From positions 1 through 64,000 of the forward strand of contig NZ_JAIUJR010000007.1 of assembly GCF_020166335.1 (NCBI RefSeq): a stretch of DNA of 64,000 bases, given 5' to 3'. Below, one piece after another: positions 55,666 to 64,000 of the stretch; within the stretch, counting starts at the first letter, position 1; each line of letters begins with the position of its first letter. A model generated the notes under the pieces. It ran no database searches and was not told the origin of the DNA. It saw only the letters and a list, made by a program, of their open reading frames with translations. The DNA is from Winogradskyella alexanderae. GTDB lineage: Bacteria; Bacteroidota; Bacteroidia; Flavobacteriales; Flavobacteriaceae. Both the position numbers and the translations under genes were made by a program.

Positions 55666-55719
55666 CTTACTTTGAACTTGTTTAGGTTTAGAGTAATTTT
55701 GAGGTAAAATTGAATTACT

Positions 55720-56361
55720 TTGAAGGACACATTTAAGCACAAAGGAATGCGCCAACAATTGGTTAACACCTTACGCAAAAAAGGAATTAAGGATGTAAAA
55801 GTGTTAGACGCTATTGGTCGTGTACCGAGGCATCTTTTCATGGATTCAGGGTTTATTGATCATGCCTATGTCGATAAAGCATTTCCTATAGCTGCAGACC
55901 AAACAATCTCTCAACCTTACACCGTTGCATTTCAGACTGAATTATTAAATGTAAAAGCAGGTGATAAAATATTAGAAGTTGGAACAGGAAGTGGTTACCA
56001 ATGTGCTGTGTTACTCGAATTAGGTGCGAAGGTATATAGTATAGAGCGTCAGCAGGAATTGTTTAAAAAAGCATCAAAGTTTTTACCTAAAATAGGGTAT
56101 AGAGCAAAAAAATTGATTTTTGGAGATGGATATAAGGGTCTTCCTGAGGTTGCGCCATTTCAAGGGATAATAGTAACGGCTGGTGCACCATTTGTTCCTA
56201 AACCGCTGTTAAGTCAGTTAGCCATAGGAGGTAGGCTTGTTATACCTGTTGGAGATAATGTTCAAGTAATGACACTTTTTATTAGAAAAGGTGAAAAAGA
56301 ATTTGAGAAACATGAATTCGGAGAATTTAGGTTTGTGCCACTATTAGAGGACAAAAACTAG
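55720..56361 (+). CDS. pcm: Protein-L-isoaspartate O-methyltransferase
   Basis: PCM methylates isoaspartyl residues so that damaged proteins can be repaired. The 213-residue protein has the family core VPRHLFMDSGF, DQTISQPYTVAFQTELL, the SAM loop EVGTGSGYQCAVLLELG and IIVTAGAPFVPKPLLSQL. I kept the TTG start at 55720 because KDTFKHKGMRQQLV is the conserved N-terminus; the ATG at 55747 would cut it. Its stop shares the palindrome CTAG with the convergent CocE gene. Confidence 0.95.
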   Translation: MKDTFKHKGMRQQLVNTLRKKGIKDVKVLDAIGRVPRHLFMDSGFIDHAYVDKAFPIAADQTISQPYTVAFQTELLNVKAGDKILEVGTGSGYQCAVLLELGAKVYSIERQQELFKKASKFLPKIGYRAKKLIFGDGYKGLPEVAPFQGIIVTAGAPFVPKPLLSQLAIGGRLVIPVGDNVQVMTLFIRKGEKEFEKHEFGEFRFVPLLEDKN

Positions 56362-58196
56362 TTTGTTGCACTAAAATATGCTTCTTTACCACCAACAATT
56401 GGAAGCGTTAAACTAGTCTTGCCTAATGCAATAGTCAATTCAGTTCCAGGCTTTGGATGAAGGGTAAAATCTTGGTCACTTGAAAATATCATTAAACCAA
56501 TTTGTTGTCCAGCTTTTATAATTTGGTCGTCAGGTTGTAATTCAAAATTCAACGTATAAGAACGCCCTGGAACCAAATCTTCTTCATCAGTTAATGACCT
56601 GTAATTTTTTGGGTCAGCCCAACCACGAGTAATAATATTCTCCGTTATTTTTTTAGCATTATCTTCCCAAGGTAATGATACCAGCCATATTGACAAATTA
56701 GCTGCTTGTTGATTACAAGACAGCGTAATACTTACTTTAGGAACACCGGAGATATGAATATCACTCTTTAATTGTGGCGTTGCATAAATCAATCTGTTTT
56801 TTGAGTTTGCCAATTTAGCTAATTCCTTTCCTGAAATAGAGACATCGTCAATTAGTGTTTCGCTTGTCATTGATTTCTTATCAAGAGACAGACTGCCAAT
56901 ACCATTTTTACTTGCCGTAAGACTAAAAGTAACGTCTTTAGCTTCAGGATTTGGATAATCTAGATATGCGGTTGGTTGTAGTCTGTCGTCATATTCCCTT
57001 ACGATATAGGCTTTGTTTTTGGCTTTATCTACACCGTTATCAATACCATGAAGATATTTAGTAAACCACTTGTTCATCATTGAAATAGGAGGTGGTCCAC
57101 CATGTCCATTTTGATGATAATAGATTTGATGTGGTAAACCTTTTTCTTTGACTGCTTGATATATCCGATAGCTATGTTCTGGCATAACATTCCAATCGTT
57201 AAAACCATGTGACATTAACAAAGCCGCCTTCATATTACCAATTTGATTTAGGTAGTCTCTACTAGACCAGAACTCATTTAAATCTCCTGTTTGTCGGTCC
57301 ATTCCTTTTCGCATTTCGGTATCTCTTACCGTTTTATTATTGAAAGGTCTGTTTTCTTCATTGCCACTATGTACAAAGTCATAAAGGACATCAATATCCT
57401 CTCCCAGATATCCGCCAGGTGATCTTACAAGACCGTTTGACCGGTAATAATGATAATAAGAAGTATTTGGTGCAATTGGAATAATTACCTCTAATCCTTC
57501 CACTCCTGTAGTGGCTGCAGCCAGTGGTAAGGTTCCATTGTATGATGTTCCTGTCATACCAACTTTACCAGTAGACCAATAGGCCTTAACCTCTTCATTT
57601 CCTTCTCTTTCTGCATAGCCTTTAACTCGTCCACACAACCAATCGATAACGGCCTTTGGGGCAAGTGATTCGTTAGGTCCACCAATTGTCGGAGCTCCAT
57701 CAGAAAGTCCAGTTCCAGGTGAACTTGAGTGAACAACAATGTAACCTCGAGGCACCCATTTTTTGATGTGTGAATTTGAAATTATTGGTCTTTTCCCTCT
57801 GCGTTTTACATCAGGGTGGAATCTCTCTTCGCCTATTTCCCCAAGCTCATGTTTTACATTCCACATTGTACCCGGAGCATCTGCTGCCACACCTGCAAAA
57901 TAAGGACTAGTCACATAAATAATTGGTAATTTTAATCCTTCTGTTTCGGTTTGTTCTGGCCGCGTCACCGACACATGCATTCTATCAGGATCTCCATCGC
58001 CATCAGTATCAAAATCAGTTTCTACCCAGAGATCGTGTCGCAACCAATTATCAGGATTACTAAATGCTTCGACAATTTGGGCTTCGCCATTTTCAAATAC
58101 GGGTTTGGCTTGTGAATTGTCTTTTTGTGCACAACTTATAATTGATGTAGCCAGTGCGACCGATAGAAGTACCGTTGACTTAATAGAAAGATTCAT
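56358..58196 (-). CDS. CocE/NonD family hydrolase (X-Pro dipeptidyl-peptidase-like), lipoprotein
   Basis: The 612-residue protein has a lipoprotein signal (SIISC, Cys22), an alpha/beta-hydrolase domain with the nucleophile in GMTGTSYNG, the acid/histidine region around HGFNDWNV and GHGGPP, and a C-terminal jelly-roll (XPP C-terminal) domain. Relatives cleave X-prolyl dipeptides or acyl esters; the substrate is not readable. The protein is probably in the periplasm or outer membrane. Confidence 0.88.
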   Translation of the reverse strand: MNLSIKSTVLLSVALATSIISCAQKDNSQAKPVFENGEAQIVEAFSNPDNWLRHDLWVETDFDTDGDGDPDRMHVSVTRPEQTETEGLKLPIIYVTSPYFAGVAADAPGTMWNVKHELGEIGEERFHPDVKRRGKRPIISNSHIKKWVPRGYIVVHSSSPGTGLSDGAPTIGGPNESLAPKAVIDWLCGRVKGYAEREGNEEVKAYWSTGKVGMTGTSYNGTLPLAAATTGVEGLEVIIPIAPNTSYYHYYRSNGLVRSPGGYLGEDIDVLYDFVHSGNEENRPFNNKTVRDTEMRKGMDRQTGDLNEFWSSRDYLNQIGNMKAALLMSHGFNDWNVMPEHSYRIYQAVKEKGLPHQIYYHQNGHGGPPPISMMNKWFTKYLHGIDNGVDKAKNKAYIVREYDDRLQPTAYLDYPNPEAKDVTFSLTASKNGIGSLSLDKKSMTSETLIDDVSISGKELAKLANSKNRLIYATPQLKSDIHISGVPKVSITLSCNQQAANLSIWLVSLPWEDNAKKITENIITRGWADPKNYRSLTDEEDLVPGRSYTLNFELQPDDQIIKAGQQIGLMIFSSDQDFTLHPKPGTELTIALGKTSLTLPIVGGKEAYFSATN

Positions 58197-58284
58197 TTAT
58201 TTAAGTTTAGTTTTAGTTAAAGATAATGTGCTCTGGGCGTATTGCATAGGTAAAAACAGTTAATTAGTATGATAACCACAACTA

Positions 58285-58809
58285 TTATTGTTTAGGTAGA
58301 TATTCTTGGGGTATTGGATTGTCTTCTGATTCTTGCATCCAGTAGATATTTACTATCCACCAACGCTCACCATCGTACATTAGTTGAATGCTATTTATAC
58401 CACGCATAAAAGGCGTCTCATCACTTTTCTTCTTGTAGGACTCATAAGTGCTAAAAACATGAGAGATATTACCAAAACTTTCCGTACTCCTGTTTATTTC
58501 AACTTCATGAAATCCGTTTTCTAACAGCCATTTTCCTGACGAGTTGATATAATCTTCTGGCGTTAAATATCTAGCTATTGGTTTACCTTCACTATTTTTC
58601 CCAGTAGGAATCAATTTGGCTTTTTTATGAAACAGAAATTTAAATAAATCCCAATCGCGCTCAATACCTGCATCACCAGAAATAACTGAATATAATGTTT
58701 CTATAGTGCTATCTAATGATGCAACATTTTTGGCATAGTCCTTTTCTTCAATCTCTTGTGCACTCATATTTAATGTGAACACAGCAAAAATGATACTAAA
58801 ATATTTCAT
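58285..58809 (-). CDS. Exported NTF2-like protein, unknown function
   Basis: The 174-residue protein has a signal peptide (ending LNMSAQ) and a cone-shaped NTF2/SnoaL-like pattern: a helical start, RDWDLFKFLF, then beta-strands with ISHVFSTYESY and IQLMYDGERWWIVNIYW. No catalytic residue set is evident. It lies 8 bp behind the DUF5686 gene, so it is cotranscribed with it. Confidence 0.7.
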   Translation of the reverse strand: MKYFSIIFAVFTLNMSAQEIEEKDYAKNVASLDSTIETLYSVISGDAGIERDWDLFKFLFHKKAKLIPTGKNSEGKPIARYLTPEDYINSSGKWLLENGFHEVEINRSTESFGNISHVFSTYESYKKKSDETPFMRGINSIQLMYDGERWWIVNIYWMQESEDNPIPQEYLPKQ

Positions 58810-58817
58810 GCTTAAAT

Positions 58818-61283
58818 TTAAAAGAATTTTAGACCAAATAAAAGTGCATCGCTTTGAAAACCGCCTTGGTAGGAGCGCACATAATCAAATCTTAGAAATC
58901 TAAATTTGCCCCAACCAATATTATCAATTCCAATTGTATACTCTTGATAAGGTGTATTATCTGGAGTTGCGAGATTATGTGCTCCAATTATTAAATTGAA
59001 GTTGAGCTTGTTTAATAGCGGGATCTTCCCCAAAATATAGCCATTAAAATCATGTTCTGCATGCATCTCAAAATAGCTGTCATTGGTGCTTAAATCGTAA
59101 TATCCAAGATTGTTAAAGACATCTGTGTAATTGCCTCTGCGACTTACATTAATTTGGTTACCATTAAAATGTTGAAAGTCCATAAAAGCAATATTTTCAG
59201 CATTAAAGAATTTACCTGTTCTAAGATTGTAACTAAAGCGTCCTTTATCTCCAACATTAAAGGATTGATATAATCGCGCCTTGATTTGATCAAAATTATA
59301 ATCGTTGTTAGTCGCACCAAGACCCTTTTCATAACTCAAAACTAAAATAGGATATTTATCAGTTGATATATTGAATTTGCTATCAGGATAATTGAGGTAT
59401 TTTTGACCAAAATTAAATTGACCAGTAAGATTCAATTTTACGATATTGTGATTATCAAATGGGGCAGTGGAAAAATTATTTGGATCAATAGGATTATTGC
59501 TCAAATATACTTTATCGTCTTGAGGATAGAACGTTTGATCTGTTGTATTAAATAGAGCTGATCTATTTTCATAAGATAAGCTACTGTAAAATCTAAAGCC
59601 ATTAAAAAATTCCTCGGAGTAATTTAGTTGAATAAATCGTCTTTCATATAACTTCATGTAGTTCTCTTCAAAAAACAGTGTAGCAAGGGTGTTGCCAAAT
59701 GCAGTGATAGGATTTGATGGGTTAAATTGGGCAACCTGTATACCGCCAGAGAGCGTTAGGAATGATCTTGATATGTCATTAAATTTAAAGGTTAGAGAAC
59801 CTGTTGCTCTTAATCTATCATCTGAAAAGCCATACTGTAAACTAGCATTTGCTCGAAAATAGCGTCTAAATTCATCAAAATTTTTGGTGTAGAATAGATT
59901 TGCGTTTGCAGTAAAACCTTGTACAGTATTAAACTGAACCCCACCCAGAGGCATATTAAAACCAAGGCTATAATCTTTAAACGAATTTTGATAGGTATAT
60001 CCTAATATATTATTTATTCTAAACTTGTTATTTTCTCTATCTAACGAATCAAGGTATGGTCTAGATTCTCTTACATCTTGAATACTATCCTTTATAACAT
60101 AGTCAGTACGTTCTTCGGTGGTAAGCGGTACAGGGCGAACTTGTTTCCAATAAGTTGAATCTTTTTTATTTGCTTCATTTTCGAAAGAAACTAGCTCTGG
60201 TCCGAAATCGTCTTTAGTAAGACTAGGATTGAGCTCATAATTACTGTATACAGCTGTAAACCTGCCATCTCCTTTAATACCAAAAAATTTATATTTGAAA
60301 TCTATACTTTGTGAAAAAACAACCCATGCATCCTCATTTTCTGAGTATGAAAAACTTTGTTTAAGTGAAATTATATCTACTGCTGGGATTCGTGCTTGTA
60401 CACCGGTAATATCCAACTCAAGTGCGTATATGGTCCATTGATCTTCAACTATATAAATAGTACCTGAAAAAATAGGATCGTTTTTACGTTTTGGAATTAC
60501 ATTTATTTTATTGATAAGATTGCCTCTCTCATCGTAAAAAACACCTTCTAACTTGTAGTTATAGTAACCAAATGCATTGTTGGCAATAGGTGAGATAATT
60601 TCATTTCCAAATTCTACGGTGTTATTATAAAAATTATAATCTACGTCTATTGCATTATTAAAACTAAAACCGCTGTCATCGCCACTGACTTTAGAAGCTG
60701 TTATTTTTTCTTTGAGTTTATCTGGTCTTAAAAACTGAATTTTAGAAATGGTTTCAGATAAGTAAATGATACCACTTCTTGTTGAGTCTAGTCCACCGCC
60801 TAAATCACCAATCTCTTGACCTAGTATTTTTTCTGGGGCATCCTTAATACGTATTAAACCACGAGAGTAAAAATCTGCTTTGTACGATTTTATTTTTTCT
60901 AAATTTCCTTTTCGTTTAGCAATGGCATTTCGCATTATGGCATTTGCTGGATTTTCTTCGGCATTAACCACTACTTCACCTAAAGACAACGAGCCCTCCT
61001 CTAAAACCACATCTAAGTTATAGGGGAATTCTTCAATCTCAACTTTCATTGATTCTGTTTTATATCCTAAATAACTAAATACAACGGTATAAGTTCCTGG
61101 TTTGGAAATATTAAGTTCGTAATAGCCGTCATTGTTTGTAGTCGTTCCTCTATAAGTATTTTTTATTATAACATTTACAAAAGGTAAAGGTTCGTTGTTA
61201 TTGTCTGTGACTGTTCCGGTAACTTGAGCTGAAACACTAAAGCATATTAGTATTGAGAAAAAGGTTAGTAATAATCTGTTCAT
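58818..61283 (-). CDS. DUF5686 outer-membrane protein with carboxypeptidase-like regulatory domain
   Basis: The 821-residue protein has a signal peptide (ending VSAQ), a carboxypeptidase-D regulatory-like domain (TGTVTDNNNEPLPFVNVII to about residue 95), and the long DUF5686 region with a predicted C-terminal beta-barrel ending in Phe (LLFGLKFF). It lacks a TonB plug, so it is not a classical receptor. The function is unknown; the fold suggests an outer-membrane protein. Confidence 0.88.
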   Translation of the reverse strand: MNRLLLTFFSILICFSVSAQVTGTVTDNNNEPLPFVNVIIKNTYRGTTTNNDGYYELNISKPGTYTVVFSYLGYKTESMKVEIEEFPYNLDVVLEEGSLSLGEVVVNAEENPANAIMRNAIAKRKGNLEKIKSYKADFYSRGLIRIKDAPEKILGQEIGDLGGGLDSTRSGIIYLSETISKIQFLRPDKLKEKITASKVSGDDSGFSFNNAIDVDYNFYNNTVEFGNEIISPIANNAFGYYNYKLEGVFYDERGNLINKINVIPKRKNDPIFSGTIYIVEDQWTIYALELDITGVQARIPAVDIISLKQSFSYSENEDAWVVFSQSIDFKYKFFGIKGDGRFTAVYSNYELNPSLTKDDFGPELVSFENEANKKDSTYWKQVRPVPLTTEERTDYVIKDSIQDVRESRPYLDSLDRENNKFRINNILGYTYQNSFKDYSLGFNMPLGGVQFNTVQGFTANANLFYTKNFDEFRRYFRANASLQYGFSDDRLRATGSLTFKFNDISRSFLTLSGGIQVAQFNPSNPITAFGNTLATLFFEENYMKLYERRFIQLNYSEEFFNGFRFYSSLSYENRSALFNTTDQTFYPQDDKVYLSNNPIDPNNFSTAPFDNHNIVKLNLTGQFNFGQKYLNYPDSKFNISTDKYPILVLSYEKGLGATNNDYNFDQIKARLYQSFNVGDKGRFSYNLRTGKFFNAENIAFMDFQHFNGNQINVSRRGNYTDVFNNLGYYDLSTNDSYFEMHAEHDFNGYILGKIPLLNKLNFNLIIGAHNLATPDNTPYQEYTIGIDNIGWGKFRFLRFDYVRSYQGGFQSDALLFGLKFF

Positions 61284-61390
61284 TAATTTAGATTGATGGT
61301 TAAAAATAGTCAGAAGCGTGTAAGGATTCTCTGAATATCTATCAAACTTAAATTAAATTTAAATGTGTTGAGGTTATAGCCTTCTTAAAA

Positions 61391-61849
61391 TTATCGAAAA
61401 CTTTTCTTAATGCGATCTAGGCTTCTTTTGTTGTCACGGTCTTTTATTGTCTCGCGTTTGTCATAGAGTTTTTTACCTTTTGCTAATGCAATTTCTAGTT
61501 TTGCGAGACCTTTTTCATTTATAAAAAGGCGAAGCGGAATAATGGCATTACCTTTAATATTTACCTCTTTTTCAAGTTTTTTTAATTCTCTTTTATTTAA
61601 AAGAAGTTTGCGTTCTGCTTTTGGTTTATGGTTGTAATAGTTTCCAAAGGCATATTCTTCAACCGTCATGTTAACAACAAAAAGTTCACCTCTATCGTTA
61701 AATTCGCAAAAACTTTCTGCAATTGATGCCTTACTGGCTCTAATTGATTTTATTTCGGTACCAGTTAATACAATTCCAGCTGTATACTTGTCAAGTATTT
61801 CATACTGAAATTTGGCTTTTTTATTAAGGATGTTTACTTTTTTTTGCAT
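61391..61849 (-). CDS. smpB: SsrA-binding protein SmpB
   Basis: SmpB binds tmRNA and delivers it to stalled ribosomes. The 152-residue protein has NKKAKFQYEILDKYTAGIVLTGTEIKSIRA in family register, with KASIAESFCEF, LLLNKRELKKLEK and the C-terminal GKKLYDKRETIKDRD. I chose the ATG at 61849; a TTG at 61858 is part of the promoter. No tmRNA gene was found in the window. Confidence 0.96.
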   Translation of the reverse strand: MQKKVNILNKKAKFQYEILDKYTAGIVLTGTEIKSIRASKASIAESFCEFNDRGELFVVNMTVEEYAFGNYYNHKPKAERKLLLNKRELKKLEKEVNIKGNAIIPLRLFINEKGLAKLEIALAKGKKLYDKRETIKDRDNKRSLDRIKKSFR

Positions 61850-61855
61850 TAAAGA

Positions 61856-61863
61856 CAAAGTTA
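61856..61863 (-). promoter_or_regulatory. Bacteroidota -7 promoter element of smpB
   Basis: On the minus strand this reads TAACTTTG (TAnnTTTG) and ends six bases before the ATG, so the transcript should be leaderless or nearly so. Its TTG is in frame with smpB. Confidence 0.6.
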
Positions 61864-61926
61864 ATTCTTAAAGTTAGAAGTAAAAAGTTTTACCAAAAAA
61901 GAAAAGCGGTTCTATTATTATTCGGT

Positions 61927-61934
61927 TAGCTTTG
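61927..61934 (+). promoter_or_regulatory. Bacteroidota -7 promoter element of the DUF6503-like gene
   Basis: TAGCTTTG matches TAnnTTTG, 23 nt before the ATG at 61957. Confidence 0.55.
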
Positions 61935-61956
61935 TAATACTGTTAATAAGACCCTC

Positions 61957-62718
61957 ATGAAACATACTATATATCTATTATTATTATTATTATTATTCTT
62001 TTGTTGTTTTTCTTGTAGCTCTAATGTTAAAAACGAAGTGTTCACTGCTCAAGAAATTATTGATAAAGCTATAGAAGAATCTGGAGGCTCAAATTTCAAT
62101 AAATCTAATATACGTTTTGATTTCCGTGATAAGTCCTATTTCGCAAAACGGGATAAGGGTAAATTTTTATTAGGCAGATCTTTTGTACAAGACTCAAATA
62201 GTATAACAGATTATTTTACTAACTCTGAATTTCAACGGTTGGTAGATAACCGAAGTGTGGAAGTTGCAGATAGTTTGATATCGAAATACAAAACTTCAAT
62301 CAACTCCGTTCACTATTTTGCGAAATTGCCTCACGGATTAAATGATCCAAGTGTGAATAAAGTATTGATTGGAGAGGAGACGATTAAGGGTGAAACCTAT
62401 TTTAAGATTCGAGTAACATTTAATGAGGTAGGTGGTGGAGAGGATTTTGATGATGTCTTTTTTTATTGGATCAATAAGAAGAATTGGAAAACAGAATATT
62501 TAGCATATTCTTACAATGAGGATGATGGCAAAGGAATGCGATTCAGAGAAGCATATAATGAAAGATATATAAAGGGAATACGATTTTTGGATTATAATAA
62601 CTACAGACCAAAAGATAGTACTATTAAGCTTATAGATTTGGGCAAAAATTTTGAAAAAAATAAGCTCAATTTCTTATCGAAAATTGAGCTTAAAAATATC
62701 GAAGTTGATTTGTTCTAA
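61957..62718 (+). CDS. DUF6503-like lipoprotein
   Basis: The 253-residue protein has a lipoprotein signal with a run of seven leucines and the lipobox region CCFSC, then a beta-rich body with AIEESGGSNF, FDFRDKSYFAKR and a repeated FDDVFFYWINKKNW / YLAYSYNEDDGKGMRFREAY pattern typical of DUF6503 proteins of Flavobacteriia. It resembles LolA/LppX-like lipid-binding folds in strand pattern; function unknown. It has its own promoter. Confidence 0.75.
   Translation: MKHTIYLLLLLLLFFCCFSCSSNVKNEVFTAQEIIDKAIEESGGSNFNKSNIRFDFRDKSYFAKRDKGKFLLGRSFVQDSNSITDYFTNSEFQRLVDNRSVEVADSLISKYKTSINSVHYFAKLPHGLNDPSVNKVLIGEETIKGETYFKIRVTFNEVGGGEDFDDVFFYWINKKNWKTEYLAYSYNEDDGKGMRFREAYNERYIKGIRFLDYNNYRPKDSTIKLIDLGKNFEKNKLNFLSKIELKNIEVDLF
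61978..61995 (+). repeat. (TTA)6 trinucleotide repeat in a signal peptide
   Basis: Six consecutive TTA codons encode part of the leucine core of the lipoprotein signal. Slippage would change the length of the hydrophobic core in whole codons, without a frameshift. Confidence 0.9.
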
Positions 62719-62725
62719 TATTGCT

Positions 62726-63499
62726 CTACCTGCCAAGATAACCACCGTCAACAGGTATTATAGTGCCTGTAATGTAATCGCTGGCGGCAGAAGCCAGGAA
62801 AACAATTAAGCCTTTTAAGTCGTCTCCGGTTCCCCATCTTTTCATTGGAACACGCATAAATACTTCTTCTGTTCTCTTCTTGTCATTAATTAAGGCTGTA
62901 TTTAATTGCGTATCCATGTAACCTGGTGCAATGGCATTTACACAAATACCTCTGGAAGCCCAATCGTTGGACAAGGCTTTGGTTAATTGTCCAACACCGC
63001 CTTTTGAGGCTGCATATGCCGGGATTGTTATACCTCCAAGGAAACTCATTAATGAAGCTATATTGATGATTTTTCCACCTCCTTGTTCTAACATCGTATT
63101 TCCGGCAAGTTTACAATAGTGAAATGTGGCATCTAGATTCACCGCAATGACTTTTGACCACTCATCATCCGGAAAATTTTCACTCGAGTATCTTCTTTGA
63201 ATACCAGCAGAATTTACGAGTATATCCAATTTTCCTCCTAATACTTCCAGCGCTTTTTTATAGGAATTATCGATTTCTGATTTAATACTTACATCTGCTT
63301 GAATGGCTTCTACACTTAGTCCGTCTTTTTTTAAATTTTTACTAAGATCGAATGCGCGTTTGTCATAATCAATAATTATTGTTTGCGCTCCTGCCTGCGC
63401 AAGCGCCTCTACCATAGCGATCCCTAAATCGCCTGCACCGCCTACGACTATAGCTTTTTTACCCTTTAAACTAAAGGAATCTAATACGTTATTACTCAT
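62726..63499 (-). CDS. Short-chain dehydrogenase, KduD-like
   Basis: The 257-residue classical SDR has a cofactor loop GGAGDLGIA, NSAGIQRR, the catalytic Ser in NIASLMS, and the YxxxK motif (YAASK), with DGGYLGR at the end. The sequence resembles 2-dehydro-3-deoxy-D-gluconate 5-dehydrogenase (KduD), used in uronate breakdown. The usual partner kduI is not in view; the next gene upstream runs off the window. I chose the ATG at 63499; the frame is open to 63523. Confidence 0.85.
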   Translation of the reverse strand: MSNNVLDSFSLKGKKAIVVGGAGDLGIAMVEALAQAGAQTIIIDYDKRAFDLSKNLKKDGLSVEAIQADVSIKSEIDNSYKKALEVLGGKLDILVNSAGIQRRYSSENFPDDEWSKVIAVNLDATFHYCKLAGNTMLEQGGGKIINIASLMSFLGGITIPAYAASKGGVGQLTKALSNDWASRGICVNAIAPGYMDTQLNTALINDKKRTEEVFMRVPMKRWGTGDDLKGLIVFLASAASDYITGTIIPVDGGYLGR

Positions 63500-63584
63500 T
63501 CTTTTTTCTAACCAATAATTCACTTATCCCACCTATATTATGAAGTATTGGATTTTTTTAAGGTTAGGTTTTATTATTTAAATT

Positions 63585-64000
63585 CTAGAGATTTTTATAA
63601 TTTTCGGGATTCCATAATGGAGTCCATTCTATGATCATATCTTTACCATCTTCTCCCTTGACATCTAAAATTTCTTTTATGTCTAGAATGGTTTGGTTTG
63701 TCTCTTCTACAGAATTACTAGCCGTATAAATTCTGTACAATATCTGTCTTTCCGTACCGACCCATTCTCGCATTACAGTATCTCCTTCTTTGAATCGTTC
63801 TACTACAAAATGAACATTTTTGTGATTCTTGATTTCATCTAGTCCTTTAATAGAATTGATTTTACCATCTTTCAGAAGTATCCAAACTGAACAAGCACTT
63901 TTACCACGGAACATATAATCGTTTTGCTCGGCGAAGTTATCTTCTCCAAATTTTCCGGTTAATGCAAAATTCAATAGCATTTTTCTATGATCAAAACCAT
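63585..64000 (-). CDS. C-terminal part of a protein running off the window, family uncertain
   Basis: The frame is open through the window edge: six codons (GFDHRK) precede the first ATG at 63980 without a stop, so this is probably the C-terminus of a longer protein. The visible 138 residues include MLLNFALTGKFGEDN, SACSVWILLKDGKI and a closing RQILYRIYTASNSVEETNQTILDIKEIL. The pattern loosely recalls the C-terminal lid of ATP-grasp enzymes, but I cannot assign it. It lies upstream of, and in line with, the KduD-like gene. Confidence 0.5.
   Translation of the reverse strand, partial: GFDHRKMLLNFALTGKFGEDNFAEQNDYMFRGKSACSVWILLKDGKINSIKGLDEIKNHKNVHFVVERFKEGDTVMREWVGTERQILYRIYTASNSVEETNQTILDIKEILDVKGEDGKDMIIEWTPLWNPENYKNL

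Noticed and set aside
55573..55841. Two small minus-strand ORFs upstream of pcm
   Set aside because: They run antisense into pcm, have low-complexity composition and no start context. The stem-loop there is better explained as RNA structure.
61856..61858. TTG as the start of smpB
   Set aside because: It is part of the -7 promoter element, and the ATG nine bases later gives the family N-terminus. The same reasoning rejects TTG starts at 43569 and 55586 and the long forms at 4471 and 32705.
61978..61995. Phase-variable switch by the TTA repeat
   Set aside because: Slippage by one unit keeps the reading frame, so it would only change the signal-peptide length and not switch the gene off.
62726..64000. 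A uronate-utilisation locus at the right edge
   Set aside because: Only a KduD-like SDR and an unassigned partial protein are visible; kduI, kinases, lyases or SusCD are not in the window, so a locus cannot be claimed.

Overview
The window looks like part of a chromosome from a member of the Flavobacteriaceae (phylum Bacteroidota). The evidence is the low G+C, the promoter element TAnnTTTG in front of many genes, the near absence of Shine-Dalgarno sequences, type IX secretion (T9SS) C-terminal sorting domains, a SusC-like TonB receptor paired with a DUF4249 lipoprotein, DUF5686/DUF4835/DUF6095/DUF6503-type proteins, and the conserved order bamD-rpoZ(Rpb6)-coaBC-DUF4835-recN. Genus cannot be fixed from the sequence alone. 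I see no prophage, insertion sequence, CRISPR array, toxin-antitoxin or defence island; most of the window is conserved core genome.

Layout. 1-100: 3' end of a 5S rRNA gene with its terminator. 138-4.5 kb (minus): murQ with a small membrane protein, then a TonB receptor/DUF4249 pair. 4.65-6.09 kb: isocitrate dehydrogenase. 6.1-6.85 kb: no protein gene, but a G-rich, structured, terminator-ended RNA candidate on the minus strand (main novelty candidate). 6.85-12.2 kb (minus): rplS, a small membrane protein, trmD, a coiled-coil membrane protein, a long GAPDH, an HtrA protease. 12.36-16.4 kb (plus): dapF, GNAT, mltG, DUF2279, lysozyme-like protein. 16.4-20.5 kb (minus): RsmI-like methylase, secreted PQQ sugar dehydrogenase-like protein, low-molecular-weight phosphatase, dnaA. 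20.7-24.7 kb: thioesterase, then a tightly overlapping minus operon (LEA lipoprotein, ribD, HAD, EamA, YigZ). 24.7-29.5 kb (plus): GNAT, prmC, LOG, ligA, membrane protein. 29.5-31.2 kb (minus): a two-gene 5'-nucleotidase. 31.3-38.7 kb (plus): DUF6913, dapA, bamD, rpoZ, coaBC, porD-like, recN, fabI. 38.9-43.5 kb (plus): three secreted T9SS cargo proteins, two of them a tandem CRTAC1-like duplication. 43.6-48.5 kb (plus): glycosyltransferase, YbbR, coaE, a histidine kinase/response regulator pair. 48.5-55.6 kb (minus): a seven-gene run from a Gfo/Idh/MocA oxidoreductase to miaA. 55.7-64 kb: pcm, CocE hydrolase, NTF2-like protein, DUF5686 outer-membrane protein, smpB, DUF6503 lipoprotein, a KduD-like SDR and the C-terminus of a gene that runs off the window.

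The genes combine cell-wall metabolism (murQ, dapF, dapA, mltG), translation and RNA quality control (rplS, trmD, prmC, miaA, smpB), replication and repair (dnaA, ligA, recN), cofactor synthesis (ribD, coaBC, coaE), and envelope biogenesis and secretion (bamD, DUF4835, T9SS cargo). Several genes have the promoter -7 element only 4-10 nt before the ATG, so transcripts may be leaderless or nearly so; in four cases an open reading frame extends into the promoter and invites a wrong upstream start. One gene (exonuclease/GIY-YIG) appears to use an ATT start codon.
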